44,442 nt of DNA from Hyphomicrobiales bacterium (GTDB taxonomy: Bacteria; Pseudomonadota; Alphaproteobacteria; Rhizobiales; Beijerinckiaceae): assembly GCA_028290285.1 (NCBI GenBank), contig JAQGKD010000007.1:1-44442 (forward strand), given 5' to 3'. A model generated the notes under the pieces. The model was not told the origin of the DNA. It made no database searches and saw nothing but the letters and a program-made list of their open reading frames with translations. Shown piece by piece: positions 8,365 through 16,864 of the stretch (within the stretch, counting starts at the first letter, position 1; each line of letters starts with the position of its first letter). The translations under genes were made by a program, and so were the position numbers.

Positions 8365-10138
8365 GAGGAGCGGCGCCTTCGCCGAACTGCGCCGCGAAGA
8401 AGGCGTGGTAGGTGCCGCGCCGCGCCAGCAATTCCTGATGGGTGCCTGCTTCGACCGCCCTTCCATGCTCGATCACACAGATGCGGTCCGAATTGACGAT
8501 CGTCTGAAGGCGGTGAGCGACGACCAGCGTCGTGCGTCCCTCGCGCAGTTGATCGAGCGCCTTCTGCACCTCGCGCTCGGATTCCGAATCGAGAGCCGCC
8601 GTCGGCTCGTCGAGAAGGATGATCGGCGCGTTCTTCAGGAAGGCGCGAGCGATGGCGATGCGCTGACGCTGGCCACCCGACATCTGCGCGCCGTGCTCGC
8701 CGACGCTCGTGTCGTAACCTGTCTTGAAGCCGGTGATGAAGTCATGCGCATTGGCGAGCCGCGCGGCCTCGAAGATTTCCGCATCGCTGGCGCCGGGACG
8801 GCCGAGCGCGATGTTCTCGCGGATCGAGCCCCGGAACAGAAAGACGTCTTGCGAAACGAAGGCGATCGAATTGCGCAGAGAGGCCAGATCGACGCCGCAA
8901 ACATCCTGTCCGTCGATCGTCACCCGGCCGCTCTCGGGCGTGTAGAACCGCTGGATCAGCGCGATGATCGTCGACTTCCCGCCACCCGACGGTCCAACCA
9001 GCGCCGTGGTAGCGTTAGGCTCGGCGACGAGGTCCAGTCCGTCCAGCACATATTCGTTGGGCCGATAGGCGAAGCTCACCTGCTCGAAGGTGATGCGCCC
9101 CTCGCCGACCTGCAAGACCGGCAGGCCGGGCTGCGGCGTCTCGGCCGCCGGGCGGTCGAGCACTTCATAGATCAGCCGCGCGCCGGTGAGGCCGTGCTGG
9201 ATGTCGAGATTGAGACGTGCAAGCCGCTTGGCAGGCTCGTAGGCCAGCAGGAGGGCTGCGACGAAGGAGAAGAACGAGCCGGGATCCGCGTGCGCGATGG
9301 TGACGCGCCAGCTGCCGTAAAAGATCACGCCGCCAATGGCGATGCCGGCCAGTGCATCGGCGATGGGGCTCGACACCGCCATGCCCGCAGCCATGCTGTT
9401 GACGGAGCGCTCGACCTCGCGGACCGAGACGGCCATGCGCTGGCGCATGATGTTTTCAAGGTTGAAGGATTTGACGATGCGGACGCCCTGCAGCGTTTCC
9501 TGCATGGTCTCCATGATCCGCGCCGAACCGTCGAAGGAGCGGCGGGCGGATTTGCGGACCTTGCGAATGAGCCGTCCAAGAAAATAGCCGCCGACGGGCA
9601 TGACCGAGAGGGCCATCACGGCCATCAGCGGATCCTGCACGATCATGACGACGATGAGGCCAGCCAGCGTGAGCACGTCGCGGCCCATGCTGGTGATGAG
9701 CACCTGCAGGGTGTCGCGCACGCCGTTGGCGGCTAGCGACAGGCGCGACATGAAATCCGTGGAATGCCGGTCCTGGAAGAAGCGCATGTCCTGGCGCAGC
9801 AGATGGTCGAACAGCCGCGTCTGAACGCCCGCGACGATGCGGTTGCCGGTGCGCGAGAGCACGACGAGATAGCCGTAGGTTGCCATGCCCCGGAGGATGA
9901 AGAGGCCCGCAACCGCCCAGGACAGCATGCGCAGCGTGCGGAAGCCTTCGGCCTCGACCATGCCGTTGAGCACCGGCTTCAGCAGCCAGGCGGAGATCGC
10001 CGTGGCCGCAGCGCCGACGGCCATCAGGCAGCCGGCCCCGATATAGGAACGGAGGTGCTGGCGCCCATGTTCGGTGAACAGGCGCCGCAACATGGCGAGG
10101 GTGCCGTGCGAGGCGGCGAGGTCGGGCGCTTCTGACAT
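8333..10138 (-). CDS. MsbA-type ABC exporter (fused permease and ATPase)
   Basis: A 601-residue half-transporter that would act as a homodimer in the inner membrane. Residues 1 to about 330 form a six-helix type-1 exporter domain. The ATPase follows, with Walker A G-P-S-G-G-G-K-S-T near residue 382, signature M-S-G-G-Q-R-Q-R near 483, Walker B I-I-L-L-D-E-P-T near 507 and the H-loop V-V-A-H-R-L. Architecture and sequence fit the lipid A/multidrug MsbA group. The ATG at 10138 lies only 5 bases from the 32-bp repeat (10144-10175), so its leader is the left end of the inserted cassette. If the cassette is removed, the tctC-like gene would lie 61 bases upstream on the same strand. Its stop is inside the convergent gene's 3' end. 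The exported substrate is not determined. Confidence 0.9.
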   Translation of the reverse strand: MSEAPDLAASHGTLAMLRRLFTEHGRQHLRSYIGAGCLMAVGAAATAISAWLLKPVLNGMVEAEGFRTLRMLSWAVAGLFILRGMATYGYLVVLSRTGNRIVAGVQTRLFDHLLRQDMRFFQDRHSTDFMSRLSLAANGVRDTLQVLITSMGRDVLTLAGLIVVMIVQDPLMAVMALSVMPVGGYFLGRLIRKVRKSARRSFDGSARIMETMQETLQGVRIVKSFNLENIMRQRMAVSVREVERSVNSMAAGMAVSSPIADALAGIAIGGVIFYGSWRVTIAHADPGSFFSFVAALLLAYEPAKRLARLNLDIQHGLTGARLIYEVLDRPAAETPQPGLPVLQVGEGRITFEQVSFAYRPNEYVLDGLDLVAEPNATTALVGPSGGGKSTIIALIQRFYTPESGRVTIDGQDVCGVDLASLRNSIAFVSQDVFLFRGSIRENIALGRPGASDAEIFEAARLANAHDFITGFKTGYDTSVGEHGAQMSGGQRQRIAIARAFLKNAPIILLDEPTAALDSESEREVQKALDQLREGRTTLVVAHRLQTIVNSDRICVIEHGRAVEAGTHQELLARRGTYHAFFAAQFGEGAAPLRIAAVATPR

Positions 10139-10143
10139 GCGCC

Positions 10144-10175
10144 CGTGCTAGCTGTGGCGGGCCTTCAGGGCAAGA
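10144..10175. repeat. Left copy of perfect 32-bp direct repeat
   Basis: These 32 bases (starting CGTGCTAGCTGTGGCGGG and ending TTCAGGGCAAGA) recur without mismatch at 13694-13725 in the same orientation, exactly 3,550 bases away. This copy is the leader of the ABC exporter. The two copies diverge at once on the left side. On the right side they keep only patchy similarity for another 10-15 bases. Confidence 0.95.
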
Positions 10176-10250
10176 AGTAATCGCGCGCGGATGACCGCAG
10201 GATAATCTCAGAGATCCTCGTGATCGGAAACGGGCGGGTCCTGAGCCTAA

Positions 10251-11192
10251 TCACTTCGTGACCCCCAAAAGGCTGCACCGCGCATCCCGGTCATGGCTCA
10301 ACGGAATATTGATGCCCACATATTGGCTCATTTCCTGTGCCATAGCTTCCACGGCGGAACTATCATTCTCGCGGGATCTTTTCAGAACGATTTCGACCAT
10401 GCCGAGATCGGGCAATGCCACGCCGCCCAGTGCGTCGATAAAGGTCATGTCGCAGCCGTTCAGTTGCCCCTCCGAAAAGGCTGAGATGCCCATCCCCGCA
10501 GCAACGGCCTTGCGAACATTGGCATAGCTGTAGCCGTCATAGGCGATGCGGGCCGAAACGCCGATGGTCTTGAGCTGTTCGAGAATGTGCCGACGGTAGA
10601 CGCAGCCTTCGTGGAATACAACGAGCGGCAGGGCAGTGGCTGGGCTCCAGCGGAAGCCAGGCGCGGCGATCCAGCGCAAGCGCTCGCGCCGCAGCATCCG
10701 TTCATCCTCCTGCCCCTGGTCGGCTGCCAGCCGCTTTACGATGGCGATATCGATCTCCCCGCGCTCGATGCGGTTTTCCAGACGAAACGAGAAATCGGAA
10801 ATCGCGCCAACCTCCGAGTTGGGGTGCTGAGACTTGAACCGCCGGACGAGCTCAATCAGCCCGCCGATCTCGAAGTCATCCATGATCCCGACGCGGACAT
10901 TTCCGGTGGTGATCGACTGGTTGAGACTCTGCCACGCATCGTCGGCGGCTTTGAGGATATTGTGAGCATAGGGCAGAAAACGCTGTCCCGCTTCTGTCAA
11001 CCCGGAGACGTGCCCGCGTGAGCGCAGGAAGAGCTGGAGACCGACCAGATCCTCAAGCCTCTTGATTTGCAGCGTCAGCGCGCTCTGCGTGCGCGTGAGG
11101 ATGCGAGCAGCCTGGGTGAAGCTGCCGCTTTCGGCCACGGCGGCAAACACGCGCAATTGTTCAAGCGTGAGGCTGCGAAGATCGCGGGTCAT
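10251..11192 (-). CDS. LysR-family transcriptional regulator
   Basis: A 313-residue regulator. Residues about 8-67 are a winged helix-turn-helix of LysR type (L-T-L-E-Q-L-R-V-F-A-A-V-A-E-S-G-S-F, then A-A-R-I-L-x-x-T-Q-S-A-L-T-L-Q-I-K-R-L-E), and residues about 90-295 are the periplasmic-binding-protein-like effector domain. It is divergent from the DRE-TIM enzyme gene with 153 bp between, the classical layout for a regulator of its neighbour. The palindrome ATTATG-N7-CATAAT at 11207-11225, with LysR T-N11-A geometry, lies 14 bp upstream of its start codon, fitting autorepression plus activation of the divergent gene. The ribosome-binding site GAGGA precedes the ATG at 11192. The effector is unknown; an organic acid is inferred from the neighbours. 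Confidence 0.92.
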   Translation of the reverse strand: MTRDLRSLTLEQLRVFAAVAESGSFTQAARILTRTQSALTLQIKRLEDLVGLQLFLRSRGHVSGLTEAGQRFLPYAHNILKAADDAWQSLNQSITTGNVRVGIMDDFEIGGLIELVRRFKSQHPNSEVGAISDFSFRLENRIERGEIDIAIVKRLAADQGQEDERMLRRERLRWIAAPGFRWSPATALPLVVFHEGCVYRRHILEQLKTIGVSARIAYDGYSYANVRKAVAAGMGISAFSEGQLNGCDMTFIDALGGVALPDLGMVEIVLKRSRENDSSAVEAMAQEMSQYVGINIPLSHDRDARCSLLGVTK

Positions 11193-11206
11193 AATTGGTT
11201 TTCCTC

Positions 11207-11225
11207 ATTATGAATAAGCCATAAT
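11207..11225. promoter_or_regulatory. Probable LysR operator between lysR and DRE-TIM gene
   Basis: A perfect inverted repeat, ATTATG (11207-11212) and CATAAT (11220-11225), is separated by 7 bases; its core TATG-N7-CATA gives the T-N11-A pattern recognised by LysR-type regulators. A second overlapping inverted repeat, TGAAT (11211-11215) with ATTCA (11224-11228), may be the adjacent activation site. The location just upstream of the divergent regulator is typical. Binding is inferred. Confidence 0.65.
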
Positions 11226-11345
11226 TCATTTTGATGTTTTCAAGCCGGGCTAGCTCTCGCGCAGAGGAAATTTCGAAAGAGCGTAAAAACGCCAGCGTAT
11301 CCGGGAAAGGCAACCGCAATTACGTTTAGACAGGATAATGTTATT

Positions 11346-12591
11346 ATGTATATGTCATTTCCGAAGGGCCATATTCCTCGTTATTCCGATTTTGCACTTG
11401 ATGGCATCCTGGACGAAACCCTCCGTGAGGGTTCGGAGCGATGCCTGTTTTCTGTGTCAACGCCGGACAAGATGCCCCTCATTCGCAGCACGCTGCACGC
11501 CGGCATTAAGGATGTTGTCTTCGGCAGCGGCCCCGACGATCCGGCGGATATCGCCAAGGTGGTGAAGGCGCTCCAAGGCGAGGGCCTGCTGAAGGACCAA
11601 AAGTTCGCCTTTATCCTGCTGCTGAACTGCTTCCGCCCGCTGATGCCGCAGTTCGCGCGTATCCCCGCAGCGTTGCGGCGTTTCGTCACGATCAGCTTCG
11701 GCATGATCACTCATGACAGCGAATCACAGCTTTTCGAGCGCACAGTCGAGGAGTTCCGCGCGCTGGGCTATGACAATTTCCGCGTCAGCCTGCTCAATAA
11801 CTTCGACCGCAATATCGACGAAAAGATCTATGCGTCGATCACCGCGCATTGATCGCTCTGTAGCCTGCGGCATCGATGTCGTGCGGATCAACGATTCGCT
11901 GGGCACGATCTACCCGGAAGCCATGGCGATTCTGGCCGCCAACCTCCGGCACGATTATCCGGCGGTCAATTTTTGCCTACATGCCCATAACGACCGCGGA
12001 TTTGGCCTGCAAAACGCGCTAAACTCAATATATCACGGATTCAATCTGATCGAGGGTGGCTTCGCCGACTTTGGCAACCGCTCGGGGTTGCCCGCAATCG
12101 AACTGCTCGAGCTGATCTTCCGGGAAAAGAACATCACCCTGTCGAACGGGACGCTGGACGCCACAACGGCATCCCAGACCGCCCGCCTTGCCGAGAGGAC
12201 CTTCCTCGTCCTGCCCGACCTTTACCGTCCGCTCAGCGGCATGCTGGTGAATTTCGAGAATATGGGCGTGACCAATATTCCCGATTATCTCGGGGCCAGC
12301 AGCGCCTCGAATTATTTCCTCAACCGCATCGGCCTGCATGAGCAGACGCTCGACAAAATTTTCCGCGAGATCGGGCTGACCGACGCCGCGCAGATCAAGG
12401 CGGCTGTCGCGGGCTTCAATCTGGAACTGGGCAAGGAGATGGACCAGATCACAGTGCGCAAGCAGTTCGAGTTCCAGGCGCTATGCCGCATGACTGAAGC
12501 GTTCTACGAACAGGACGTCTATTTCACGCAGCGCGTTCATGAGCGTGCGCAGGCCTATCTGGCCCGCCGCAACGAAGCGCAGGCCGCCTGA
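11346..12591 (+). pseudogene. DRE-TIM metallolyase (HMGL-like) gene with one-base frameshift
   Basis: Two overlapping frames together encode one HMG-CoA lyase/isopropylmalate synthase-like TIM barrel. Frame one (11346-11852) carries the N-terminal metal/catalytic motif L-D-E-T-L-R-E-G near residues 22-29. Frame two takes over near 11850 and carries A-C-G-I-D-V-V-R-I-N-D-S, then the metal-binding H-A-H-N-D, and ends at 12591. Dropping one base between about 11841 and 11852 (for example C11847) yields a continuous protein of 414 residues, with Y-A-S-I-T-A-I-D-R-S-V-A-C-G-I-D across the junction. Everything outside this point looks intact, so the break is recent or a sequencing error. Start ATG 11346 has AGGAT at 11332-11336. 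The family cleaves or condenses 2-oxo/3-hydroxy acids with a divalent metal; the substrate here is unknown. It is followed by an AEC carrier. Confidence 0.82.
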
Positions 12592-12607
12592 CGGGCACGA
12601 CTGAATG

Positions 12608-12634
12608 CTGGCGACCCGGAAGAAGGGTCGCCAG
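12608..12634 (+). terminator. Perfect stem-loop between DRE-TIM gene and carrier
   Basis: CTGGCGACCC (12608-12617) pairs perfectly with GGGTCGCCAG (12625-12634) around a 7-base loop. A run of six T lies at 12650-12656, about 16 bases after the stem rather than directly behind it. It may be a weak terminator or attenuator, or a processing/stability hairpin that sets different levels of enzyme and carrier. Confidence 0.45.
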
Positions 12635-12699
12635 CTCCCATAGACCTTGTTTTTTCCTCGTGAGAAGCCGCGCTTCTCGCCAGCCTCGTTGCAACGCCC

Positions 12700-13653
12700 A
12701 TGTCCCAGATCGTCGTTCCCATTTTTCTTGTTATTCTTGTCGGCTTCGTCTTCGGATGGAAATATAAGTATCCCGCAGCTGCCGAAAAGCTGATCAATGA
12801 TTACATTCTCTATATTGCGCTCCCTGCGCTGCTGTTTCTGGCCATTGCCCGCGCGAATATTGTCGAGCTCACCCAGTGGGGCTTTCTGGGTGCCACGCTG
12901 AGCGGCATTCTGGTTGCCTATGTCTGCGGTGTGCTCTGGGCGCGGGCGCGCGGAACCGCCCTGCCCGGCGCCTCGCTCATGGGGATGGGCTCCCGCTATG
13001 GCACCACAGGCTACATGGGAATCCCGATCCTGATTGCAGCTTTCGGCCCCCACGCGGCGGTGCCTGCGGCCATCGCCACCATCCTGCACAACATTCCGGC
13101 CATCGTGACCGTGATCGTCACCCATGACCTCGCGGATAAAAGCAGGAGTAACCTGTTCGCCAGCATCAGCCGCGCGCTGCTCACCACCCTGCGCAACCCG
13201 CTGGTGATCGCGGTGATCGCAGGCAGCGCCTTTTCGATCCTGCACATTCCGCTGCCGGGTATCGCTGTGGCCTTTGCGCAATTCTTCGGGGCTGCCGCAG
13301 GGCCGACGGCACTGTTCGCCCTCGGCTTGGGGCTCGCGGGCCTGAATGTTTCCGCTCGGTCCTTGCGGGCCAATGCCGGGTTTGTCGCGCCGCTGGTCCT
13401 TATCAAAATCGTGGTGCAGCCGCTGGTGACCTTTGGCGTCCTGAATCTGATCTTCGGCATGCAGGTCGACATCTGGTATGCCACAGCGCTGGTGATGGCC
13501 GCGCAACCGATCGGAGCAGGGGCCTATGTCTTCGCGACGCGTTACAGCGCCTTTAAGGAAGAGATTTCGATCGCTATCGTGATCTCCCTGATCGTGACGG
13601 TGGTGACGCTGAGTCTGTTGCTTCAGGTGCTGAGCCAGCGACTCCCGTCCTGA
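12700..13653 (+). CDS. AEC-family carrier (auxin efflux carrier/MdcF-like permease)
   Basis: A 317-residue integral membrane protein with about ten hydrophobic helices in two inverted halves, as in the auxin efflux carrier family. Visible features include the first helix I-V-V-P-I-F-L-V-I-L-V-G-F, the conserved Y-I-A-L-P-A-L-L-F segment, a mid-protein G-T-T-G-Y-M-G-I-P and the second-half L-V-T-F-G-V-L block. Bacterial members move dicarboxylates such as malonate or malate, so a carboxylate substrate linked to the upstream enzyme is a fair inference. It is co-directional with the DRE-TIM gene, 108 bp downstream, with a hairpin between. No strong ribosome-binding site precedes the ATG at 12700. 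The right repeat begins 41 bases after its stop. Confidence 0.85.
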   Translation: MSQIVVPIFLVILVGFVFGWKYKYPAAAEKLINDYILYIALPALLFLAIARANIVELTQWGFLGATLSGILVAYVCGVLWARARGTALPGASLMGMGSRYGTTGYMGIPILIAAFGPHAAVPAAIATILHNIPAIVTVIVTHDLADKSRSNLFASISRALLTTLRNPLVIAVIAGSAFSILHIPLPGIAVAFAQFFGAAAGPTALFALGLGLAGLNVSARSLRANAGFVAPLVLIKIVVQPLVTFGVLNLIFGMQVDIWYATALVMAAQPIGAGAYVFATRYSAFKEEISIAIVISLIVTVVTLSLLLQVLSQRLPS

Positions 13654-13693
13654 CATCAGACAGCCGGTGCCGTTGTAGGACGGGAGGTGCGGG

Positions 13694-13725
13694 CGTGCTA
13701 GCTGTGGCGGGCCTTCAGGGCAAGA
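13694..13725. repeat. Right copy of perfect 32-bp direct repeat
   Basis: Identical over 32 bases to 10144-10175 and in the same orientation. It lies 25 bases before the stop codon end of the tctC-like gene (13750), between that gene and the carrier. Together the copies bracket the regulator, enzyme and transporter genes. Confidence 0.95.
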
Positions 13726-13749
13726 GCCAATTCGCGGCCAAGCCCGCCG

Positions 13750-14787
13750 CTATTTCGTCGTGCCCTCCAGCAGCAGCTTGGCGCGGCCCACGACCGGGGC
13801 TGGGAAATTGACGATCTGGTCGGCGATCTTCTGCGCTTCCTCGCCGGAACTCGGGCTGATGTCGACCGTCATCTTCTCGGCTTCCGCAAGAAAAAGCGGG
13901 TCGGCCATCGTCTCCATGAAGGCCTTGCGCAGGGCCGCCACGCGCTCGGGCGGCGTGTCGGGCGTCGTCACCACCGCACGCGAGATCGCTGTGTCGGCGG
14001 AGATGAAGCGCAGCACCTCGCGGTCGGCCTCATTGCTTGCAAGTTCGTAAAGCAGCGGCACATCCGGCAGGTCGGGATGGCGGCGCAGGCCGATCTGAAC
14101 CAGAATGTTGATCTTCTTCTCGGTGAGCCATTGCGGCCGCGTGCTTTTCCACGAGGCCCAGGAGTTGGAGCCGCGACCACCGACCTCGCCCTTTTCCATG
14201 GCCAGATTGACGTCGTTGCCGCCCGGATAGCCCGTCACGATCTTGAATTTCGTGCCCGCCAGCGCGTTCAGCGCAGCTGGATAGTAGGCCGAGGCCGTCG
14301 CCGTGCCTGCCGCGCCGACGATCAGCTCGCGCGTCTTCACGTCCTCGATCGTGCGGATGCCGGTGGCCGCCCAGGAATTGATGACGTTGGGCGAGTCGGT
14401 GGTGTTGCCGATGAAGATGAAGGCACGCGTGTCGAACTTGACGCCCTGCCCGCCTATCGCCTGATGCGCCGGCATGTTCTGCATGAGCATGTGAAGCACG
14501 GTGCCGTCGCGCGGCGCGACGCCTGCCAGATAATTGGCCGCTGCGAGTCCCACGCCACCCGGCATGTTCTGCGGGACGATGGCGGGATCGCCGGGTATGT
14601 GGCGGCCGAGATGGCGGGCGACCAGCCGACCCCTCGTGTCGTAGTCGCCGCCCGGCGATGTCGCGATGATCATCTGGATGGTCTTGCCGCGGTAGAAATC
14701 CGCGACAGAATCGGCCTGCGCCGTGTTTACACCGAACACGGCGACGAGCGCCGCCACAGATCCGGCAAGTCGCGTAAACGCGGCCAT
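13750..14787 (-). CDS. Tct/Bug-type periplasmic solute-binding protein
   Basis: A 345-residue exported protein. Residues 1-25 form a signal peptide (basic start, hydrophobic A-A-L-V-A-V-F-G-V core, A-Q-A cleavage site), and the mature part starts D-S-V-A-D-F-Y-R-G-K-T-I. The fold features of the TctC/Bug family are visible: the I-I-A-T-S-P-G-G-D-Y-D-T-R-G-R loop, V-P-Q-N-M-P-G-G-V-G-L-A-A-A-N-Y-L and a C-terminal T-P-P-E-R-V-A-A-L-R-K-A-F-M-E-T helix. Such proteins capture carboxylates for TctAB permeases. No permease is adjacent, and the TctA-TctB fusion is over 7 kb away on the other strand. Co-operation with it is possible but unproven. It follows the ABC-F gene by 97 bp on the same strand, and the cassette now separates it from the ABC exporter. 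Confidence 0.85.
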   Translation of the reverse strand: MAAFTRLAGSVAALVAVFGVNTAQADSVADFYRGKTIQMIIATSPGGDYDTRGRLVARHLGRHIPGDPAIVPQNMPGGVGLAAANYLAGVAPRDGTVLHMLMQNMPAHQAIGGQGVKFDTRAFIFIGNTTDSPNVINSWAATGIRTIEDVKTRELIVGAAGTATASAYYPAALNALAGTKFKIVTGYPGGNDVNLAMEKGEVGGRGSNSWASWKSTRPQWLTEKKINILVQIGLRRHPDLPDVPLLYELASNEADREVLRFISADTAISRAVVTTPDTPPERVAALRKAFMETMADPLFLAEAEKMTVDISPSSGEEAQKIADQIVNFPAPVVGRAKLLLEGTTK

Positions 14788-14884
14788 GGCATCCTCCCGA
14801 AATCGCCGGTTGCGGGTTGATCCCGCTTCGAGCCGACAGAGAGCCGCAGTCTAGGCTCGCCGGAGCGCGTCAGGCAAGGGCGGC

Positions 14885-16696
14885 TCAGCCCTCGACCGAC
14901 TCGCGCAGCATTTCCAGCTCCAGCCATTCTTCTTCCATCTTGGCGAGGCGCTTTTCGGCCTCGACCAATTGGCCGCTCAGCTTTTCAAACGCGAAGCGGT
15001 CGCGGGCATAGAGAGCTGGATCGTCGAGCTTTGACTGCAGGGTGGCGCGCGTCTTCTGCATTTCGTCCATGCGGCCGGGAAGCGTGTCGAGCGCATGCTT
15101 GTGCTTGAACGAGAGCTTCTTCTTCTCGGTCGGCGCAGCGGCATTCTTTTTCTGCTCGGCCTTGGCTGCCTTTGACATGGGCTCGGGCGCAGGAGGCAGG
15201 CCGACGCCGTGGCCGCGCTGGGCCACCATGTCGGCATAGCCGCCCGCATATTCGAGCCAGCGGCCATCGCCTTCCGCCACCAGCACTGACGTCGCGACAC
15301 GATCGAGGAAGTCACGGTCATGGCTGACGACCACGACAGTGCCTGGATAGTCGGTCAGCATTTCCTGCAGCAGATCCAGCGTCTCGAGATCGAGGTCGTT
15401 GGTGGGTTCGTCCAGCACCAGGAAGTTCGAGGGCTGCGACAGTGCGCGCGCCAGCATGAGACGTCCGCGCTCGCCGCCCGACAGGCGGCCGATGGGCGTG
15501 CGGGCCTGTTCGGGCGCGAAGAGGAAGTCCTTCATGTAGCCGATGACATGCTTGCGCTCGCCGTTGATCTCGACGAAATCGCTGCCGCCGCCGGTCAGCG
15601 CATCCTTCAGCGTCCAGCGTGGATCGAGCGCCTTGCGGCTCTGGTCGAGCGTGGCCATTTCGAGGCTCGCGCCGAGCTTCACGAAGCCCGCGTCGGGCTC
15701 CAGAACGCCGGTCATCAGGTTGAGCAGCGTCGTCTTGCCGGCGCCGTTCTGGCCGACAATGCCCAGCCGGTCGCCGCGCAGGATGCGGATCGAGAAATCC
15801 TTGACGATGGGACGCTCGCCCCAGCTCTTGGACACGCCTTCCGCCTCGACGACGAGCTTGCCCGACGTGCGGCCTTCGGTGACCGAGATCTTCACGTCGC
15901 CGACGACGCGGCGCGCCTCGCGAACCTGCGTGCGCAGATCGCTCAGGCGGGCCATGCGGCCCATGTTGCGCTTGCGGCGCGCGGTGACGCCGTAGCGCAC
16001 CCAATGTTCTTCGTTGACGATCTGGCGGTCGAGCTTGTGCCGGTCGCGCTCTTCCTCTTCCAGCACCTTGTCGCGCCAGGTCTCGAATTCGCCGAAGCCG
16101 CGATCGAGACGCTTGGTCTTGCCACGGTCGAGCCAGACGGTGGCGCGCGAGAGGTTTTGCAGGAAGCGCCGGTCATGGCTGATGAGGATGAGCGCCGAGC
16201 GCAGCGACGCCAGCTCGCTTTCCAGCCATTCGATGGCGGGCAGATCGAGATGGTTGGTCGGCTCGTCGAGGAAAATCAGGTCGGGCTCGGGCGCCAGAAC
16301 GCGCGCAAGCGCGGCGCGGCGCGCTTCGCCACCCGAGAGACGCGACGGATCCTCGTCGCCGGTCAGGCCGAGTTCGCCCAGCAGATAGCGGGCGCGATGC
16401 AGGTCGTCGTGGGGGCCGAGCCCCGCCTCGACATAGGCCATCACGCTCGTGAACCCTGTGAGATCGGGCTCCTGCGGCAGGTAGCGCACTGTCGCGTCAG
16501 GCTGGAAGAACCGCGTGCCGCCGTCCTTCTCGATCTCGCCGGCCGCGATCTTCAGCAGCGTCGACTTGCCCGAGCCGTTGCGGCCGACGAGGCAGAGCCG
16601 GTCGCCAGCGCTCACGGAAAGGTCCGCGCCCTCCAGCAGCGGCTTGCCGCCGAGCGTGAGAGTGATGTCCTGTAGAATCAGAATAGGGGGAGCCAT
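14885..16696 (-). CDS. ABC-F family ATPase (Uup-like)
   Basis: A 603-residue soluble protein with two ATPase domains and no membrane segments. Domain one has [21 protein letters not shown] and L-D-E-P-T-N-H-L-D. The linker contains the basic helical R-R-K-R-N-M-G-R-M region. Domain two has [17 protein letters not shown] and L-D-E-P-T-N-D-L-D. The C-terminal 90 residues are charged and coiled-coil-like, preceded by a Lys/Ala-rich linker, as in the Uup branch. ABC-F proteins act on ribosomes, and Uup is tied to ribosome assembly and transposon excision in E. coli. The ATG at 16696 (M-A-P-P-I-L-I-L) is chosen over an upstream in-frame start at 16753 that would add a non-conserved 19-residue tail. 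Divergent from pgi. Confidence 0.93.
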   Translation of the reverse strand: MAPPILILQDITLTLGGKPLLEGADLSVSAGDRLCLVGRNGSGKSTLLKIAAGEIEKDGGTRFFQPDATVRYLPQEPDLTGFTSVMAYVEAGLGPHDDLHRARYLLGELGLTGDEDPSRLSGGEARRAALARVLAPEPDLIFLDEPTNHLDLPAIEWLESELASLRSALILISHDRRFLQNLSRATVWLDRGKTKRLDRGFGEFETWRDKVLEEEERDRHKLDRQIVNEEHWVRYGVTARRKRNMGRMARLSDLRTQVREARRVVGDVKISVTEGRTSGKLVVEAEGVSKSWGERPIVKDFSIRILRGDRLGIVGQNGAGKTTLLNLMTGVLEPDAGFVKLGASLEMATLDQSRKALDPRWTLKDALTGGGSDFVEINGERKHVIGYMKDFLFAPEQARTPIGRLSGGERGRLMLARALSQPSNFLVLDEPTNDLDLETLDLLQEMLTDYPGTVVVVSHDRDFLDRVATSVLVAEGDGRWLEYAGGYADMVAQRGHGVGLPPAPEPMSKAAKAEQKKNAAAPTEKKKLSFKHKHALDTLPGRMDEMQKTRATLQSKLDDPALYARDRFAFEKLSGQLVEAEKRLAKMEEEWLELEMLRESVEG

Positions 16697-16864
16697 ATGT
16701 GTCTCGTTCTCGAGTCCAGCGCTCGAGGTCCGCGCGAACAAGCGGCAACCCATACATCAGGGGCGTGTTGGGAGCCAGCGCGTCAGGCGACAAAGCCGAA
16801 TTCGAGCGGTAATGTCGCGCCTCGGGGTGAGACGCCTATATAGGCACCCGACAGGGAGATTATA

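Larger units (their letters stand above)
10144..13725. other. Candidate inserted cassette: LysR + DRE-TIM enzyme + AEC carrier
   Basis: This region is bounded by the two 32-bp repeats and carries one regulator, one enzyme gene (frameshifted) and one transporter. By eye it has more A/T-rich codons (ATT, AAT, TAT, AAA) than the neighbours; I did not compute this. Joining the outer flanks through one repeat copy restores a tight minus-strand pair of the tctC-like gene and the ABC exporter with 61 bases between them. No integrase, transposase or tRNA is present, so the mechanism (homologous exchange, passive cassette, or loss of a recombinase) is open. Confidence 0.55.

Noticed and set aside
11713..12591. 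An independent 292-aa gene starting at 11713
   Set aside because: Its first 48 residues are out-of-frame translation of the upstream part of the same DRE-TIM gene. Only the portion after about 11850 is family sequence.
10144..13725. Interpretation as a classical transposon or integron
   Set aside because: No transposase, integrase, terminal inverted repeats or attC-like sites were seen, and the flanking duplication is 32 bp, far longer than normal target duplications.
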